A stretch of DNA of 62,868 nt from Halobellus clavatus (GTDB taxonomy: Archaea; Halobacteriota; Halobacteria; Halobacteriales; Haloferacaceae). Position numbers and translations under genes: made by a program. Positions 42,445-51,114 of the stretch are shown here, piece after piece. Position 1 is the first letter of the stretch. Every line of letters begins with the position of its first letter. The notes beneath the pieces were generated by a model. It was given only the letters and a program-made list of their open reading frames with translations. It did no database searches and had not been told where the DNA came from. The stretch lies in NCBI RefSeq assembly GCF_900107195.1, contig NZ_FNPB01000015.1, forward strand, positions 1 to 62,868, in the 5' to 3' direction.

Positions 42445-45210
42445 TGCGGGCTCGGTCGTCGTGTCCGCAGGCTCGGTCGTCGCGTCGGCGGGTTCAGTGG
42501 TCGTGTCTGCGGGCTCCGTAGTGGTGTCCACAGGCTCGGTCGTCGTGTCGACAGCCTCGACGACTTCACCGGACTCGGACACTTCGTCCGCGTTGCCGCC
42601 GTTGACGACGATGTCGTACTCGTCACCGATACTCTGGCTACTGAAGTCGAACGTCGCACTCCAGGTCCGGTCGGACTGGACCACCGGCGACGCGGTCTTC
42701 AGGAAACTCGGGCTCGTATCGCCCGTACTCCGGACGCGGAGCGTCAGTTCTGTGCCCGGTGCGAGCGTCGTGTCACCGCTGATGGTCTGGTCACCGGCCT
42801 GTGAGACGTTGTACGGCTCATCGACCGTCACGTCGGGCTCTGTGACCTCGTAGTCGACGAGCGTCTCCTCATCTTCGTCGTCGGCCAGGTCGTCGGAGAC
42901 GAAGTCGAATCCGTTGTCGTTGAAGACGGTGAAGTTCGCAGTCAGTCCCTCGTCGTCCGGGATGCTCTGATCGCTTCGTGTGGTGTTGATCACGTCCGTG
43001 TCGTAGTAGACGTAGTAGGTGTCGTTGCCCCCGTCGGCCAGCACTGTCGTGTTGCTCTCGTTGAGCAGCACCTCGAAGGCGTCCTGGTTCGCACCGGCTT
43101 CAGATTGCTCGACCGTGAGGTCGTAGACGCTACCGTAGAAGCTATTATCGAAGAACTGCTCGGAGACGTCTTCGGTCTGCTGGGCACCGAGTGCGCCCTC
43201 GAGACCGGTACTCTGGAGTTCGTGAACGACGATGTCGCCGTTCGCGATATCGCTGGTCTGCGTCAGTTCCCCGTTATCGACGGCTTCAGTCACGTCTTCG
43301 AGATCAGCGATCGTCGTCCCCTCAGGGGCCGTCCACGTGCGGAACTCTTGCGTGTCACGTTCTTCGAGGACCACCGTCGCGATGCCAGTCGAATCCGTCC
43401 CGGAGACGCCCTCGTTCGGACGTGCTTCGAGATCGTAGTCACCGGCATCGATCAGATCCGACGTGTTGGACGAGAGGTCCCAACTCAGGACCTCGTCATC
43501 GCTTTCGTCGTCGACGTTCCAGAGAGAAGTGCTACTACTCTGACTGAGTTCGCCGGACGTTTCACCGACAGTCCAGAGCGAGTAGGTGTTCAGATAGAGT
43601 GTAACCTCGTCGTCACCGTTGTTGTCCTCGACGCTGACGTTGGAGACGACGCCCTGACTTTCTGTGCCAAAGGTCACTGTCGCGGTGTCAGTGTTGTCCA
43701 CTTCGACAGTGAACGCAACAGTATCACCGCGCTGATCATTGACTGTCGTCGATGCGAAGTCGGCTGCTTCGTCTCCCGCCTCGCTGACTGTAACGTCTGA
43801 CGACTCGGCTTCGACGCCGGAGTAATCGTCCGTCACGAGGACGGTGTAGTTGCCGGGATCGAGATCCAGTCCGGAACTGGAGGGATCGAAGCTGAAGTCG
43901 TATTCGCCCTGCCCGTTGAGCGAGGCCGTGGTGGTCGATCCGTCGACCGTATCCCCGCTGTTATCGAGCAGTTCGAGAGTCAACGATCGCCCCGAACCGC
44001 GGGCCTCGACGGTCCCCGTGATGTCCTCTTCGGTGGTCACGCTGCTGTCGTCGGCAGCGATTGTGAGCCCGAGATCACGGAGCGTCAGGTTCGCGGTCCC
44101 CGACGTTCCCTCGACGTCGATATCGAACGTGCCGAGGTTTCTCTCCTCAGTGTAGAGCACGTAGACCTTGCTCGTCGGGCCGGTAGAGCCCTGTGCGAAG
44201 TACGAATCCGTTTCATCTCCAGCCCCCTCGATGGTCACGTCGGAACCGACACTGTTCGCGATCACCGAGACGTTACTGCCTCGATACGCCGAGAGGTCGT
44301 TTCCGCCTTTGACCGTCGACGGAGCGAACGTCACCGTTTCGTTTCCGCTGTTGCTGACACCGTTGCCGGTCGTGTCGGTTACCGAATCCGGGACGTCGAC
44401 GACCACGTCACCCGTTCGGAGTTCGTTGTTGGTGAACTGGATGACGACACGGCCCTTGTCGGCTTGGTCGATACTGTAATCGCCTCCCGGAACGGCAGCG
44501 TCGTCGACGTACGGCTGGATATTGCTGAGCGTGCTCGAATCCATCTGCTCGCTGAACGCGAGTTCGATTTCGGAGTCGACGCTCGAAGACGGATCGTTGT
44601 CGTAGTGGATTGCACTTTCGAGTGTCGGACTACCGGATTGCGGGCCGACGCCAGAGTCTTGGATCGTGATCTGCTGGAAGTTACTGTAGGCTGCGTCGTT
44701 CCCTCCACTGGGGATGGCCCCATCACCGTCGTAGTCGACGCCGAACTGCGCGTTTACTGTCGTATCTCCCGAGACATCAGGGACGCCGACATCTGTAACC
44801 TCGAAGGAGACATTGACTGTGTCGTCGTTAACTCCGCTATTGTCGGAAAGGGTAACGTTGATCGTGTTGGTAGTTGTATCAATACTGTCCGAACCGAACG
44901 TTACACTTCCTTCATTCACAGAGGTCGCTTGAACTGCCGAACTGTCCGTGGTGAAATTATCGGGTAAATCGACGGAGAATATCTGATCCCCGTCTCCACT
45001 CGTGTTGATGTTGCTCGCGTTGAGCGTGAACGTGTACGTGTTGGTGCTTTCTTCATCTACTGTTGCTGGTGTGATACTACTATTCCCGGTGTCAGTAGAG
45101 GCCCCTGCGGCTGCAACGCTCCCCGAGAACGCGACGGTCCCAGCGAAGACACTCAGGACCAGTAGCACTGTGAGGAACACCGCGCGGCACTCGTTTGTAC
45201 GTAATCTCAT
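42328..45210 (-). CDS. S-layer glycoprotein with PGF-CTERM anchor (copy 1)
   Basis: Start at ATG 45210 (MRLRTNECRAVFLTVLLVLS), giving a signal peptide that ends at VAAAGA and a 960-residue protein. The mature part is Asp/Thr/Ser-rich with many Asn-x-Ser/Thr sequons (NITVLLS-like segments, for example NTINVTLSDNSG and NLTLRDLGL). It has the repeated Ig-like beta pattern of haloarchaeal S-layer proteins. The C-terminus has a Thr/Glu/Pro stalk made of degenerate 7-residue repeats (TTEPADT) and TPGFGVVVALTALIAAALLAIRRD, a PGF-CTERM signal processed by archaeosortase ArtA. AglB and the glycan island upstream probably glycosylate it. Confidence 0.9.
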   Translation of the reverse strand: MRLRTNECRAVFLTVLLVLSVFAGTVAFSGSVAAAGASTDTGNSSITPATVDEESTNTYTFTLNASNINTSGDGDQIFSVDLPDNFTTDSSAVQATSVNEGSVTFGSDSIDTTTNTINVTLSDNSGVNDDTVNVSFEVTDVGVPDVSGDTTVNAQFGVDYDGDGAIPSGGNDAAYSNFQQITIQDSGVGPQSGSPTLESAIHYDNDPSSSVDSEIELAFSEQMDSSTLSNIQPYVDDAAVPGGDYSIDQADKGRVVIQFTNNELRTGDVVVDVPDSVTDTTGNGVSNSGNETVTFAPSTVKGGNDLSAYRGSNVSVIANSVGSDVTIEGAGDETDSYFAQGSTGPTSKVYVLYTEERNLGTFDIDVEGTSGTANLTLRDLGLTIAADDSSVTTEEDITGTVEARGSGRSLTLELLDNSGDTVDGSTTTASLNGQGEYDFSFDPSSSGLDLDPGNYTVLVTDDYSGVEAESSDVTVSEAGDEAADFASTTVNDQRGDTVAFTVEVDNTDTATVTFGTESQGVVSNVSVEDNNGDDEVTLYLNTYSLWTVGETSGELSQSSSTSLWNVDDESDDEVLSWDLSSNTSDLIDAGDYDLEARPNEGVSGTDSTGIATVVLEERDTQEFRTWTAPEGTTIADLEDVTEAVDNGELTQTSDIANGDIVVHELQSTGLEGALGAQQTEDVSEQFFDNSFYGSVYDLTVEQSEAGANQDAFEVLLNESNTTVLADGGNDTYYVYYDTDVINTTRSDQSIPDDEGLTANFTVFNDNGFDFVSDDLADDEDEETLVDYEVTEPDVTVDEPYNVSQAGDQTISGDTTLAPGTELTLRVRSTGDTSPSFLKTASPVVQSDRTWSATFDFSSQSIGDEYDIVVNGGNADEVSESGEVVEAVDTTTEPVDTTTEPADTTTEPADATTEPADTTTEPADTTTEEPATETPTSTPGFGVVVALTALIAAALLAIRRD

Positions 45211-45512
45211 TGTAACATTTCGTGTGCAGCGGTCCTCCTTTTCGCTGAATTTCCCCCACCAGCGACTGGAGACCACTGCAGTATTGTGGGTAGGGGTGTT
45301 TTGAGGATTCCATTTGAAATTTAAATACTTCCGCTCCCGGTTATCAAAAAATAAACTCTCGGTCAGTACTGCCGGAAAGAGGCACCCTGCACTCTCTTGC
45401 TGTCGCTCTCTGGATAACGTCGAAAGAAATGGAAACCGAAGACCGGAGTGGATCCGGTAATTCAACCGATCAGTCCTGTCGTTTCCGGCGCAGACGAAGG
45501 CTCGTGAGAGCC
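45211..45512. promoter_or_regulatory. Upstream region and leader of S-layer gene copy 1
   Basis: About 300 bp without a gene. On the minus strand a strong TATA box TATTTAAATT lies at about 45319-45328, with CGGAAG upstream as BRE. Transcription should begin near 45297, leaving a leader of about 85 nt that includes AAAGGAGG at 45230-45237, which is 20 nt before the ATG. Long leaders are typical of highly expressed S-layer genes in haloarchaea. Confidence 0.65.
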
Positions 45513-45629
45513 TTAGTCGCGGCGGATGGCGAGCAGGGCTGCGGCGATGAGCGCCGTCAGGGCGACGACGACACCGAAGCCGGGCGTGGAGGTCGGCGTC
45601 TCCGTGGCCGGTTCTTCAGTGGTCGTGTC
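45512..45629. repeat. 118-bp direct repeat shared by the 3' ends of both S-layer genes (copy 2)
   Basis: Second copy of the block at 42327-42444, with one mismatch. It contains the stop codon and PGF-CTERM coding part of the second S-layer gene. Confidence 0.85.
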
Positions 45630-47897
45630 GGGCGCTTCGGTCGTCGTGTCGGGCGCCTCAGTCGTCGTGTCGGGCGCCTCAGTCGTCGTGTCGGGCGCCT
45701 CAGTCGTCGTGTCGGGCGCCTCAGTCGTCATACTCATCGATTCGACGACTTCACCCTCTTCCTCGGTATCGCCGACGAACGGGTTCACGACAACGATGTC
45801 GTATTGGTCGCCAACGTTCTGTCCACTAAAGTCGAACGTCGCGTTGAACGAGCCATCAGGCTGGACAACGGGTGATGCCGTTTTCAGGAAGCTCGGGCTC
45901 GTGCCGTCCTGACTGCGCACACGGATCGTCAGCTCGGTGCCCGGGGCGATGTTCGTGTCGCCGCTGATGGTCTGCCCTTCAGCGTTTGCCACGTCGAACG
46001 GCTCATCGACGTTCACGTCAGGCTCATTTGCGTTGAACTCAACGAATGTCTCGGAGTTCTCGTCGTCGTCGAAGTCGCTGTCAGGCGTGAAGTCGAACCC
46101 AGCGTCATCCTGTAGGATGGTGAAGTTCGTCTCCAGTGACGTGTCATCGTCCTGCGGGAGCGACTCATTTCGCGGTGCAGCAAGGCCCACATCACCGGTG
46201 TCGACGATGATGAAGTAGGTGTCGTTGGCACCGTCAGCGATGACGGTCACGTTGTCACCGTAACTGAGGTTGAGTTCGGATGCATCTTGGTTTGCGCCCG
46301 GACTAGACTCCTCAATTGTCAGGTTTAGTGGTCCGCTCCGGACGGTGTCGTTGAAGTTTTGCGTGACATCCTCATTGTCGCGTGCGTCGAGTGCACCCTC
46401 GAGGCCGGAGGCCACGACCTGATGGACTGCGTAGTCGCCGACAGCAATCTCTGAGGACTGGGTGATCTCGCCGTTTGCGATCCCCTCGTTGACGTCTTCG
46501 AGGTTAGAAACGGTTCCGAGCTCATCCGAACTACCCGTCCACATTCGGAGGGTATCTGTGCTGCGCTCGTCCAGTGTAACTGTCGCAACGTCGTCGGCGT
46601 TCGTCACGCCAGTTGCGACAGTTTGATCATCGGCCTCGACCTCAAGATCGTAGCTACCGGCGTCAACTAGGTCGTTCGTCTGAACTTGATTGTTCTGATT
46701 GTTAATGACGTCGTCGCTGTCGTCATCCAGACTGAAGACGTCATTACCGTTCCCAAGGTTGTACGTGTTGAGGTAGACGGTCACCTGATCGTCGCCGTCG
46801 TCGTCCTCAACGGTGGCGTTCGCTTTGACGCCGTCGCTTGCCGAACCAAAGCTGATCGTCGCTTCGGAGGTCGAGGTCATCTCGACGGTGAATTCGATGA
46901 AGTCACCACGCTGATTAACGATCGAGTTGGAGGCGAAGTTGACGTCTGCGTCAGACGCCTCACTGACGGTGACTGTCGAGGATTCGACCTGAATCTGGGT
47001 GTTATTGTCAGTTACCTCGACACTGTAGTCGCCCGTGTCAATGTCGCTGGCGGAGAAGTCGAAGTCGTACTCGCCCTGACCACTGAGTTCTCCAGTGTCA
47101 GTCTTCTCCACGTCACCACTACTATCTAGCAGTTCAACGGTGACATCGCGGCCAGAGTCAACAGCGTTGACTGTGCCTTCGATACTATCGTCGGTCGTAA
47201 CGTTCAGATCATCGATACTGACGCCCAGGCCGAGGTCACGGACGACAAGGAAGTTACCACTCTCGTCGTATTCGTAGTCACCCGACAGATCGTCCGTGTT
47301 CACGTAGAAGACACTGCTGTTAGTGCCGTTAGCGAATGTCTGGAAGTAGTTGTTGCCGTCTCCCTCAATCGATACCGACGAACCGCCTGAAGCATCGGTC
47401 TCGTTCACGACGGCAACGGTCTCACCCGCGAACAGTGTCTGATTACTGTTTCCGCTGGCGAAGCCGTCTCCGTCGATTGTCGAAGCCGCGAATTCAACGT
47501 CGAATGTACTACCTGCGATTCCACCGCTGAACTGATCGTTGAATTCGACCTCAAGATCGTTTGACGCGTATTTCCCGTTCAGTTCCAGGACGACAGCGCC
47601 ACTGCTATTCTGACCATTAACAGTAATAATTCTATCTACTTCATCGTTGATTTCGTCACCGTCGTCAAGCAACGTAACGTTGCTCTTATCCGCGGTACTG
47701 TTATCAACGAATCCGTCGGTCGGTACCTCAATGATCCAGTTCGTGTTGCTGCTGGTGTCATTATCGAACTGCACAGCGCCACCAGCATAGTCTTGCGCAG
47801 CAGCACTCCCCGTGAACGCTATGGTCCCAGCGAAGACACTGAGAACCATCAGCGCCGCGAGGATCACTGCGCGCGTCTTGTTTGTATTTCCTGTCAT
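45513..47897 (-). CDS. S-layer glycoprotein with PGF-CTERM anchor (copy 2)
   Basis: Start at ATG 47897 (MTGNTNKTRAVILAALMVLS); signal peptide ends at FTGSAAAQ. The 794-residue protein is Asp/Val/Thr-rich with many N-x-S/T sequons (for example NSNQTLFAG, NGTNSSVF and VNETDASG). It has the same domain order as copy 1: LVVRDLGLGVSIDDLNVTTD, SGQGEYDFDFSASD, then the ExTISGDTNIAPGTELTIRV segment. The stalk has five nearly exact TTEAPDT repeats. The anchor TPGFGVVVALTALIAAALLA is identical to copy 1. Which copy is the main wall protein cannot be told from sequence. Confidence 0.92.
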   Translation of the reverse strand: MTGNTNKTRAVILAALMVLSVFAGTIAFTGSAAAQDYAGGAVQFDNDTSSNTNWIIEVPTDGFVDNSTADKSNVTLLDDGDEINDEVDRIITVNGQNSSGAVVLELNGKYASNDLEVEFNDQFSGGIAGSTFDVEFAASTIDGDGFASGNSNQTLFAGETVAVVNETDASGGSSVSIEGDGNNYFQTFANGTNSSVFYVNTDDLSGDYEYDESGNFLVVRDLGLGVSIDDLNVTTDDSIEGTVNAVDSGRDVTVELLDSSGDVEKTDTGELSGQGEYDFDFSASDIDTGDYSVEVTDNNTQIQVESSTVTVSEASDADVNFASNSIVNQRGDFIEFTVEMTSTSEATISFGSASDGVKANATVEDDDGDDQVTVYLNTYNLGNGNDVFSLDDDSDDVINNQNNQVQTNDLVDAGSYDLEVEADDQTVATGVTNADDVATVTLDERSTDTLRMWTGSSDELGTVSNLEDVNEGIANGEITQSSEIAVGDYAVHQVVASGLEGALDARDNEDVTQNFNDTVRSGPLNLTIEESSPGANQDASELNLSYGDNVTVIADGANDTYFIIVDTGDVGLAAPRNESLPQDDDTSLETNFTILQDDAGFDFTPDSDFDDDENSETFVEFNANEPDVNVDEPFDVANAEGQTISGDTNIAPGTELTIRVRSQDGTSPSFLKTASPVVQPDGSFNATFDFSGQNVGDQYDIVVVNPFVGDTEEEGEVVESMSMTTEAPDTTTEAPDTTTEAPDTTTEAPDTTTEAPDTTTEEPATETPTSTPGFGVVVALTALIAAALLAIRRD
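45622..45726. repeat. Five 21-bp tandem repeats (Thr-rich stalk)
   Basis: Five in-frame units of GTCGTGTCGGGCGCCTCAGTC or near (45622-45642, then every 21 bp) encode TTEAPDT on the minus strand. Only the first unit differs by two bases. The stalk lies just outside the membrane anchor and is a likely O-glycosylation zone. Such repeats expand and contract by slippage. Confidence 0.85.
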
Positions 47898-48197
47898 AGT
47901 TTGTGTTGGTCGCATCGATCGTCGACACCAGCTTTGCGCGTACCGACGCAGGAACGCGTCCGTCCGATCGTTCGGACTCGGTCCGCGTTACTCGCTGCTG
48001 TCTCCATAGGTAGGGGTACGGACCAAACAAGTACCAGGTGTGGTAAATACTTTGTGTACTGTCTGACGCCAAACGGCTGCGAGAAGCCTCGAAACCACGG
48101 AATTATGTGATAGACGTTCACACACCTGCGCATAAAAGAAACCCTGCGTCACGCCCGACTACCAACTCATTTACCCCGCGCGGCCCATCGGCCCTGT
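47898..48197. promoter_or_regulatory. Divergent upstream region: S-layer copy 2 and mch
   Basis: About 300 bp without a supported gene. On the minus strand AGTATTTACC at about 48037-48046 is the likely TATA of S-layer copy 2, implying a leader of roughly 115 nt. TCATTTACCC at about 48166-48175 lies 22-32 bp before the mch ATG and may be its TATA. Short frames inside the leader have no coding look. Confidence 0.5.
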
Positions 48198-49136
48198 ATG
48201 GACTCGATCAATCGGATGGCCATCGAACTCGTCGACGAGGCCATCGACTTCGCCGACGAGCTCCGTGTCGACCCCTACGAACTGGATTCGGGGGCGACCG
48301 TCCTCGACTTCGGCGTCGACGCCGCGGGCGGCATCGAAGCCGGGATGCTCCTCGCCGAAATCCAGACCGCCGGCCTCTCGACGGTCCAGTCACGGATGGA
48401 CGACATCGCCGGCGCGGCGGTCCCGCACGTGGAACTCCAGACCGACCACCCGGCGATCTCCTTGCTCTGCTCGCAGAAAGGCGGCTGGGAACTCGGCTTC
48501 GAGGACCCGCCGTTCGACGGCCTCGGCTCCGGCCCGGCGCGAGCCCTCGTCGCCGAGGAGGACGAGTTCCACACGCTGGAGTACGTCGACGAGTTCGATC
48601 TCACCGTCCTCTCGGTGGAGAGCATCGACCTCCCTGACGACCGGATCGCCGAACACGTCGCCGACCGCGCTGAAGTCGAACCCAGCGGCGTCTTCCTCCC
48701 CTCGTACGCCACCGGCTCGACAGTGGGCAGTGTCACCGCGGCCGCACGCGCGGCCGAACTCGCGGTGTTCCGGCTGTTCGAACTCGGTTACGACGTCCGC
48801 AACGTTCGCTCGGCGTTCGGTTCCGCGCCGGTCGCCCCCGTCTCCTACGACGAGAGCGTCGCGATGGCGCGCACGAACGACGCCGTCGCGTACGGGGGCG
48901 AGGTCCACCTCACTGTCGCGGAGGACTTCGCGGAGTTCGACCGCGTCCCCTCCAGCGCCGGCGCGGAGTACGGCGTCCCGTTCGCGAAGATCTTCGACGA
49001 CGCCGACTGGGACTTCTACGAGGTGCCCGAGAGCGTGTTCGCGCCCGCACAGGTCACCATCGACGTGATCGACGGGCCGACGCACGTCCTCGGTGAGACC
49101 GACGAGGCACTCCTAGCCGAGGCGTTCGACCTCTGA
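48198..49136 (+). CDS. mch: Methenyltetrahydromethanopterin cyclohydrolase-like protein
   Basis: The enzyme interconverts methenyl- and formyl-tetrahydropterin in one-carbon metabolism. The 312-residue protein matches Mch along its length: INRMAIELVDEAIDFADELR, ATVLDFGVDAAGGIEAGMLL, AEIQTAGLSTVQ, SLLCSQKGGWELGF (the Q-K-A/G-G-W loop), GSGPARAL and FLPSYATGSTVGSVTAAARA. In haloarchaea, which are not methanogens, it is thought to serve folate/pterin-linked C1 interconversion. The next gene starts 5 bp after its stop. Confidence 0.88.
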   Translation: MDSINRMAIELVDEAIDFADELRVDPYELDSGATVLDFGVDAAGGIEAGMLLAEIQTAGLSTVQSRMDDIAGAAVPHVELQTDHPAISLLCSQKGGWELGFEDPPFDGLGSGPARALVAEEDEFHTLEYVDEFDLTVLSVESIDLPDDRIAEHVADRAEVEPSGVFLPSYATGSTVGSVTAAARAAELAVFRLFELGYDVRNVRSAFGSAPVAPVSYDESVAMARTNDAVAYGGEVHLTVAEDFAEFDRVPSSAGAEYGVPFAKIFDDADWDFYEVPESVFAPAQVTIDVIDGPTHVLGETDEALLAEAFDL

Positions 49137-49141
49137 TAACG

Positions 49142-49651
49142 GTGCGATTCAAACTCCTTCCCGAACCCCCCGCGTCGCTCGATCTCGTCGCGGACGCCCA
49201 GCGCGCCGTCCCGCTCGTCCCCGGGTCCGAGGATGACTGCTGCGCCCGCCTGATGCGACGCCTCGATTTCCCGTCCAGGGACGTCGCCCGGACGTGGCTC
49301 ACGTTTCTGCGCGCGCTCGAACTCGCCCGCGAGACGGCGTCGGGGTCGTTCGTCCGCGAATCGACCGATCCTACAGAAGCCCACCTTCGGGAGGCGTTCC
49401 ACGAGCGCGTCTACGGCGCGCGGGAAGTCCTGGCCGCGCTCGACACGGACGACCCCGTCGACGTTGACACGGTGTTCGCCGACTTCGAAGAGCGCGTCCC
49501 CGTCTGGGAGACGCACCGCGCCGCCGAAGACTGGCGGGACGTCTGGCGCGAGCGCGTCGAACGCATCCTGGCCTGGGCCGTCCGCCTCGATCTGGCCGCG
49601 GAACGCGACGACGGATACGTCCGGGTTCACCCGGATCGCGAGCAGGCGTAA
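49142..49651 (+). CDS. Conserved haloarchaeal hypothetical protein in the mch operon
   Basis: Function unknown. The 169-residue protein starts at GTG 49142, five bases after the mch stop, so it is probably co-translated. It is soluble and mostly helical: DDCCARLMRRLDFPSRDVAR, TWLTFLRALELARETASGSF, AHLREAFHERVYGAREVLAA and WRDVWRERVERILAWAVRL. Two adjacent Cys (DDCC) are notable. The coupling suggests a role linked to C1 metabolism, or just shared expression. No domain recognised. Confidence 0.65.
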   Translation: MRFKLLPEPPASLDLVADAQRAVPLVPGSEDDCCARLMRRLDFPSRDVARTWLTFLRALELARETASGSFVRESTDPTEAHLREAFHERVYGAREVLAALDTDDPVDVDTVFADFEERVPVWETHRAAEDWRDVWRERVERILAWAVRLDLAAERDDGYVRVHPDREQA

Positions 49652-49660
49652 CGACCCGGG

Positions 49661-50983
49661 CTACGTCGCCGGCGGCACGCCGGGAGCGTCGTCGCCGGCG
49701 GGGACGTCTCCACCTTCTCCGTCGTCACTCCCGTGAGCGCCGTACTCCTCTCGCAGTCGACGGATCCGCTCGGGGATGGGCGGATGCGTCAGGTGGAACG
49801 CGGCGTACGCCGGGTGCGGGAACGGATTACTGAGGTTCTCGCCGGCGAGTGTGCGGAGCGCGCGCGTCATCGCGTCCGCGCCGCCCATCGTCTCGGCGGC
49901 GAAGTCGTCGGCCTCGCGCTCGTGCGCGAGTGACAGCTTGTTCGTCAGCGGAGCCGAGAGCGTCAGCACCGGCCCGGCGTAGAGCAGGCCGATTCCGAGC
50001 GCGGCGTACGTCTCCGCTGGCAGGCCGAACGCCGTGTACACCCACTGGGACGTCGTCACCCACCAGAGGAACGCGAACACCACGGCCATCTGCACCGCCG
50101 AGGCGGCCACCTGCTTCCAGATGTGCGCCTTCTTCCAGTGGGCGAGTTCGTGCGCGAGCACCGCCTGGATCGCCTCCCGGTCCATCTGCTCGATCAGCGT
50201 GTCGAACAGCACCACGCGCTTGGCTCGACCGAACCCGACGAAGTAGGCGTTCGAGTGCGAGGAGCGACGGCTCGCGTCCATCTCGTAGATCTGCTCGCAC
50301 GCGAAGCCCGCGCGTTCGAACACGTCTTCGACCGCTTCCCGGAGGTCCCCGTCCGCGATCGGCTCGAAGTCGTTGAACAGCGGCGCGATCACCCGCGGAT
50401 ACACGATCATCACGCTCAGCGAGAAGGCGACGACGAGCGCCCACCCCGCCACGGGCCACAGCGTCGGGAGTGCCGCGACGGCCGCGAGCACCGCGGCGGC
50501 GACGATCCCCCCGAACGCGAGCGCGACGACCGTACCGACGAGGAGGTCGCGGAGCCACAGCGCCAGCGTCTGGTTGTTGAACCCGAAGCGCTCCTCGACC
50601 ACGAACGTCTCGTAGGCGTCGAACGGGATCGACAGGACGCGTCCGGCGAGGATCGCCCCCGCGAGCAGCAGCACGCCCTGTGCGACGCTCGGGAGTCCCG
50701 TCTCCGAGAGCGCGAACGCGATATCGCCGTAGACCCCGGAGACCACGACTCCGAGCAGCGCGACGATAGCGAGCCACGACTGCAGTCGCGAGAGGACCGT
50801 CTTCGAGCGCTGATACGAGAGCATCGTCTCGGGGTCGTCGACGTCGAGCGCCGTCCGGACCCACTCGGCGGCGTCACGGACGGCCCTGGCGCCGTACCGG
50901 AGGTTCAGCGCATCGAGCGCCGTCTCGAGAACCTGGACGCCGCCGAGAAAGCCGACGAGCGCGAGCGCAGGCAGTGAAACCAT
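49661..50983 (-). CDS. M48-family metalloprotease (Ste24/HtpX-like)
   Basis: Start at ATG 50983 (MVSLPALALVGFLGG); a TTG ten codons upstream is less likely. The 440-residue membrane protein has about seven helices and a zinc site with HELAHWKKAH (HExxH) and third ligand in HEREADDFAAETMGG. The EERFGFNNQTLALWLRDLL segment and length fit CAAX prenyl protease Ste24 better than the shorter HtpX. It probably degrades or processes membrane proteins. The hydrophilic Gly/Asp-rich tail is about 30 residues long. Confidence 0.9.
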   Translation of the reverse strand: MVSLPALALVGFLGGVQVLETALDALNLRYGARAVRDAAEWVRTALDVDDPETMLSYQRSKTVLSRLQSWLAIVALLGVVVSGVYGDIAFALSETGLPSVAQGVLLLAGAILAGRVLSIPFDAYETFVVEERFGFNNQTLALWLRDLLVGTVVALAFGGIVAAAVLAAVAALPTLWPVAGWALVVAFSLSVMIVYPRVIAPLFNDFEPIADGDLREAVEDVFERAGFACEQIYEMDASRRSSHSNAYFVGFGRAKRVVLFDTLIEQMDREAIQAVLAHELAHWKKAHIWKQVAASAVQMAVVFAFLWWVTTSQWVYTAFGLPAETYAALGIGLLYAGPVLTLSAPLTNKLSLAHEREADDFAAETMGGADAMTRALRTLAGENLSNPFPHPAYAAFHLTHPPIPERIRRLREEYGAHGSDDGEGGDVPAGDDAPGVPPAT

Positions 50984-51034
50984 ATCAGCGGAGAAGGGAT
51001 CGTCGAACTTCAACGTCGCGGGCGCTGCCGCAGC

Positions 51035-51114
51035 CCAGTCAGCCGTCGGTCACAACCCAGTCAGCCGTCGGTCACAACCCAGTCAGCCGTCGTTCGCAAT
51101 CCGGTCAGTCGTCG
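51035..51114. repeat. 22-bp tandem repeat, about 3.6 copies
   Basis: Units at 51035-51056 and 51057-51078 are identical (start CCAGTCAGCCGTCGG), the third at 51079-51100 has three changes, and a partial fourth reaches into the last codons of the GTPase gene. It occupies the 3' flank of that gene and the upstream flank of the M48 gene. Confidence 0.8.
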
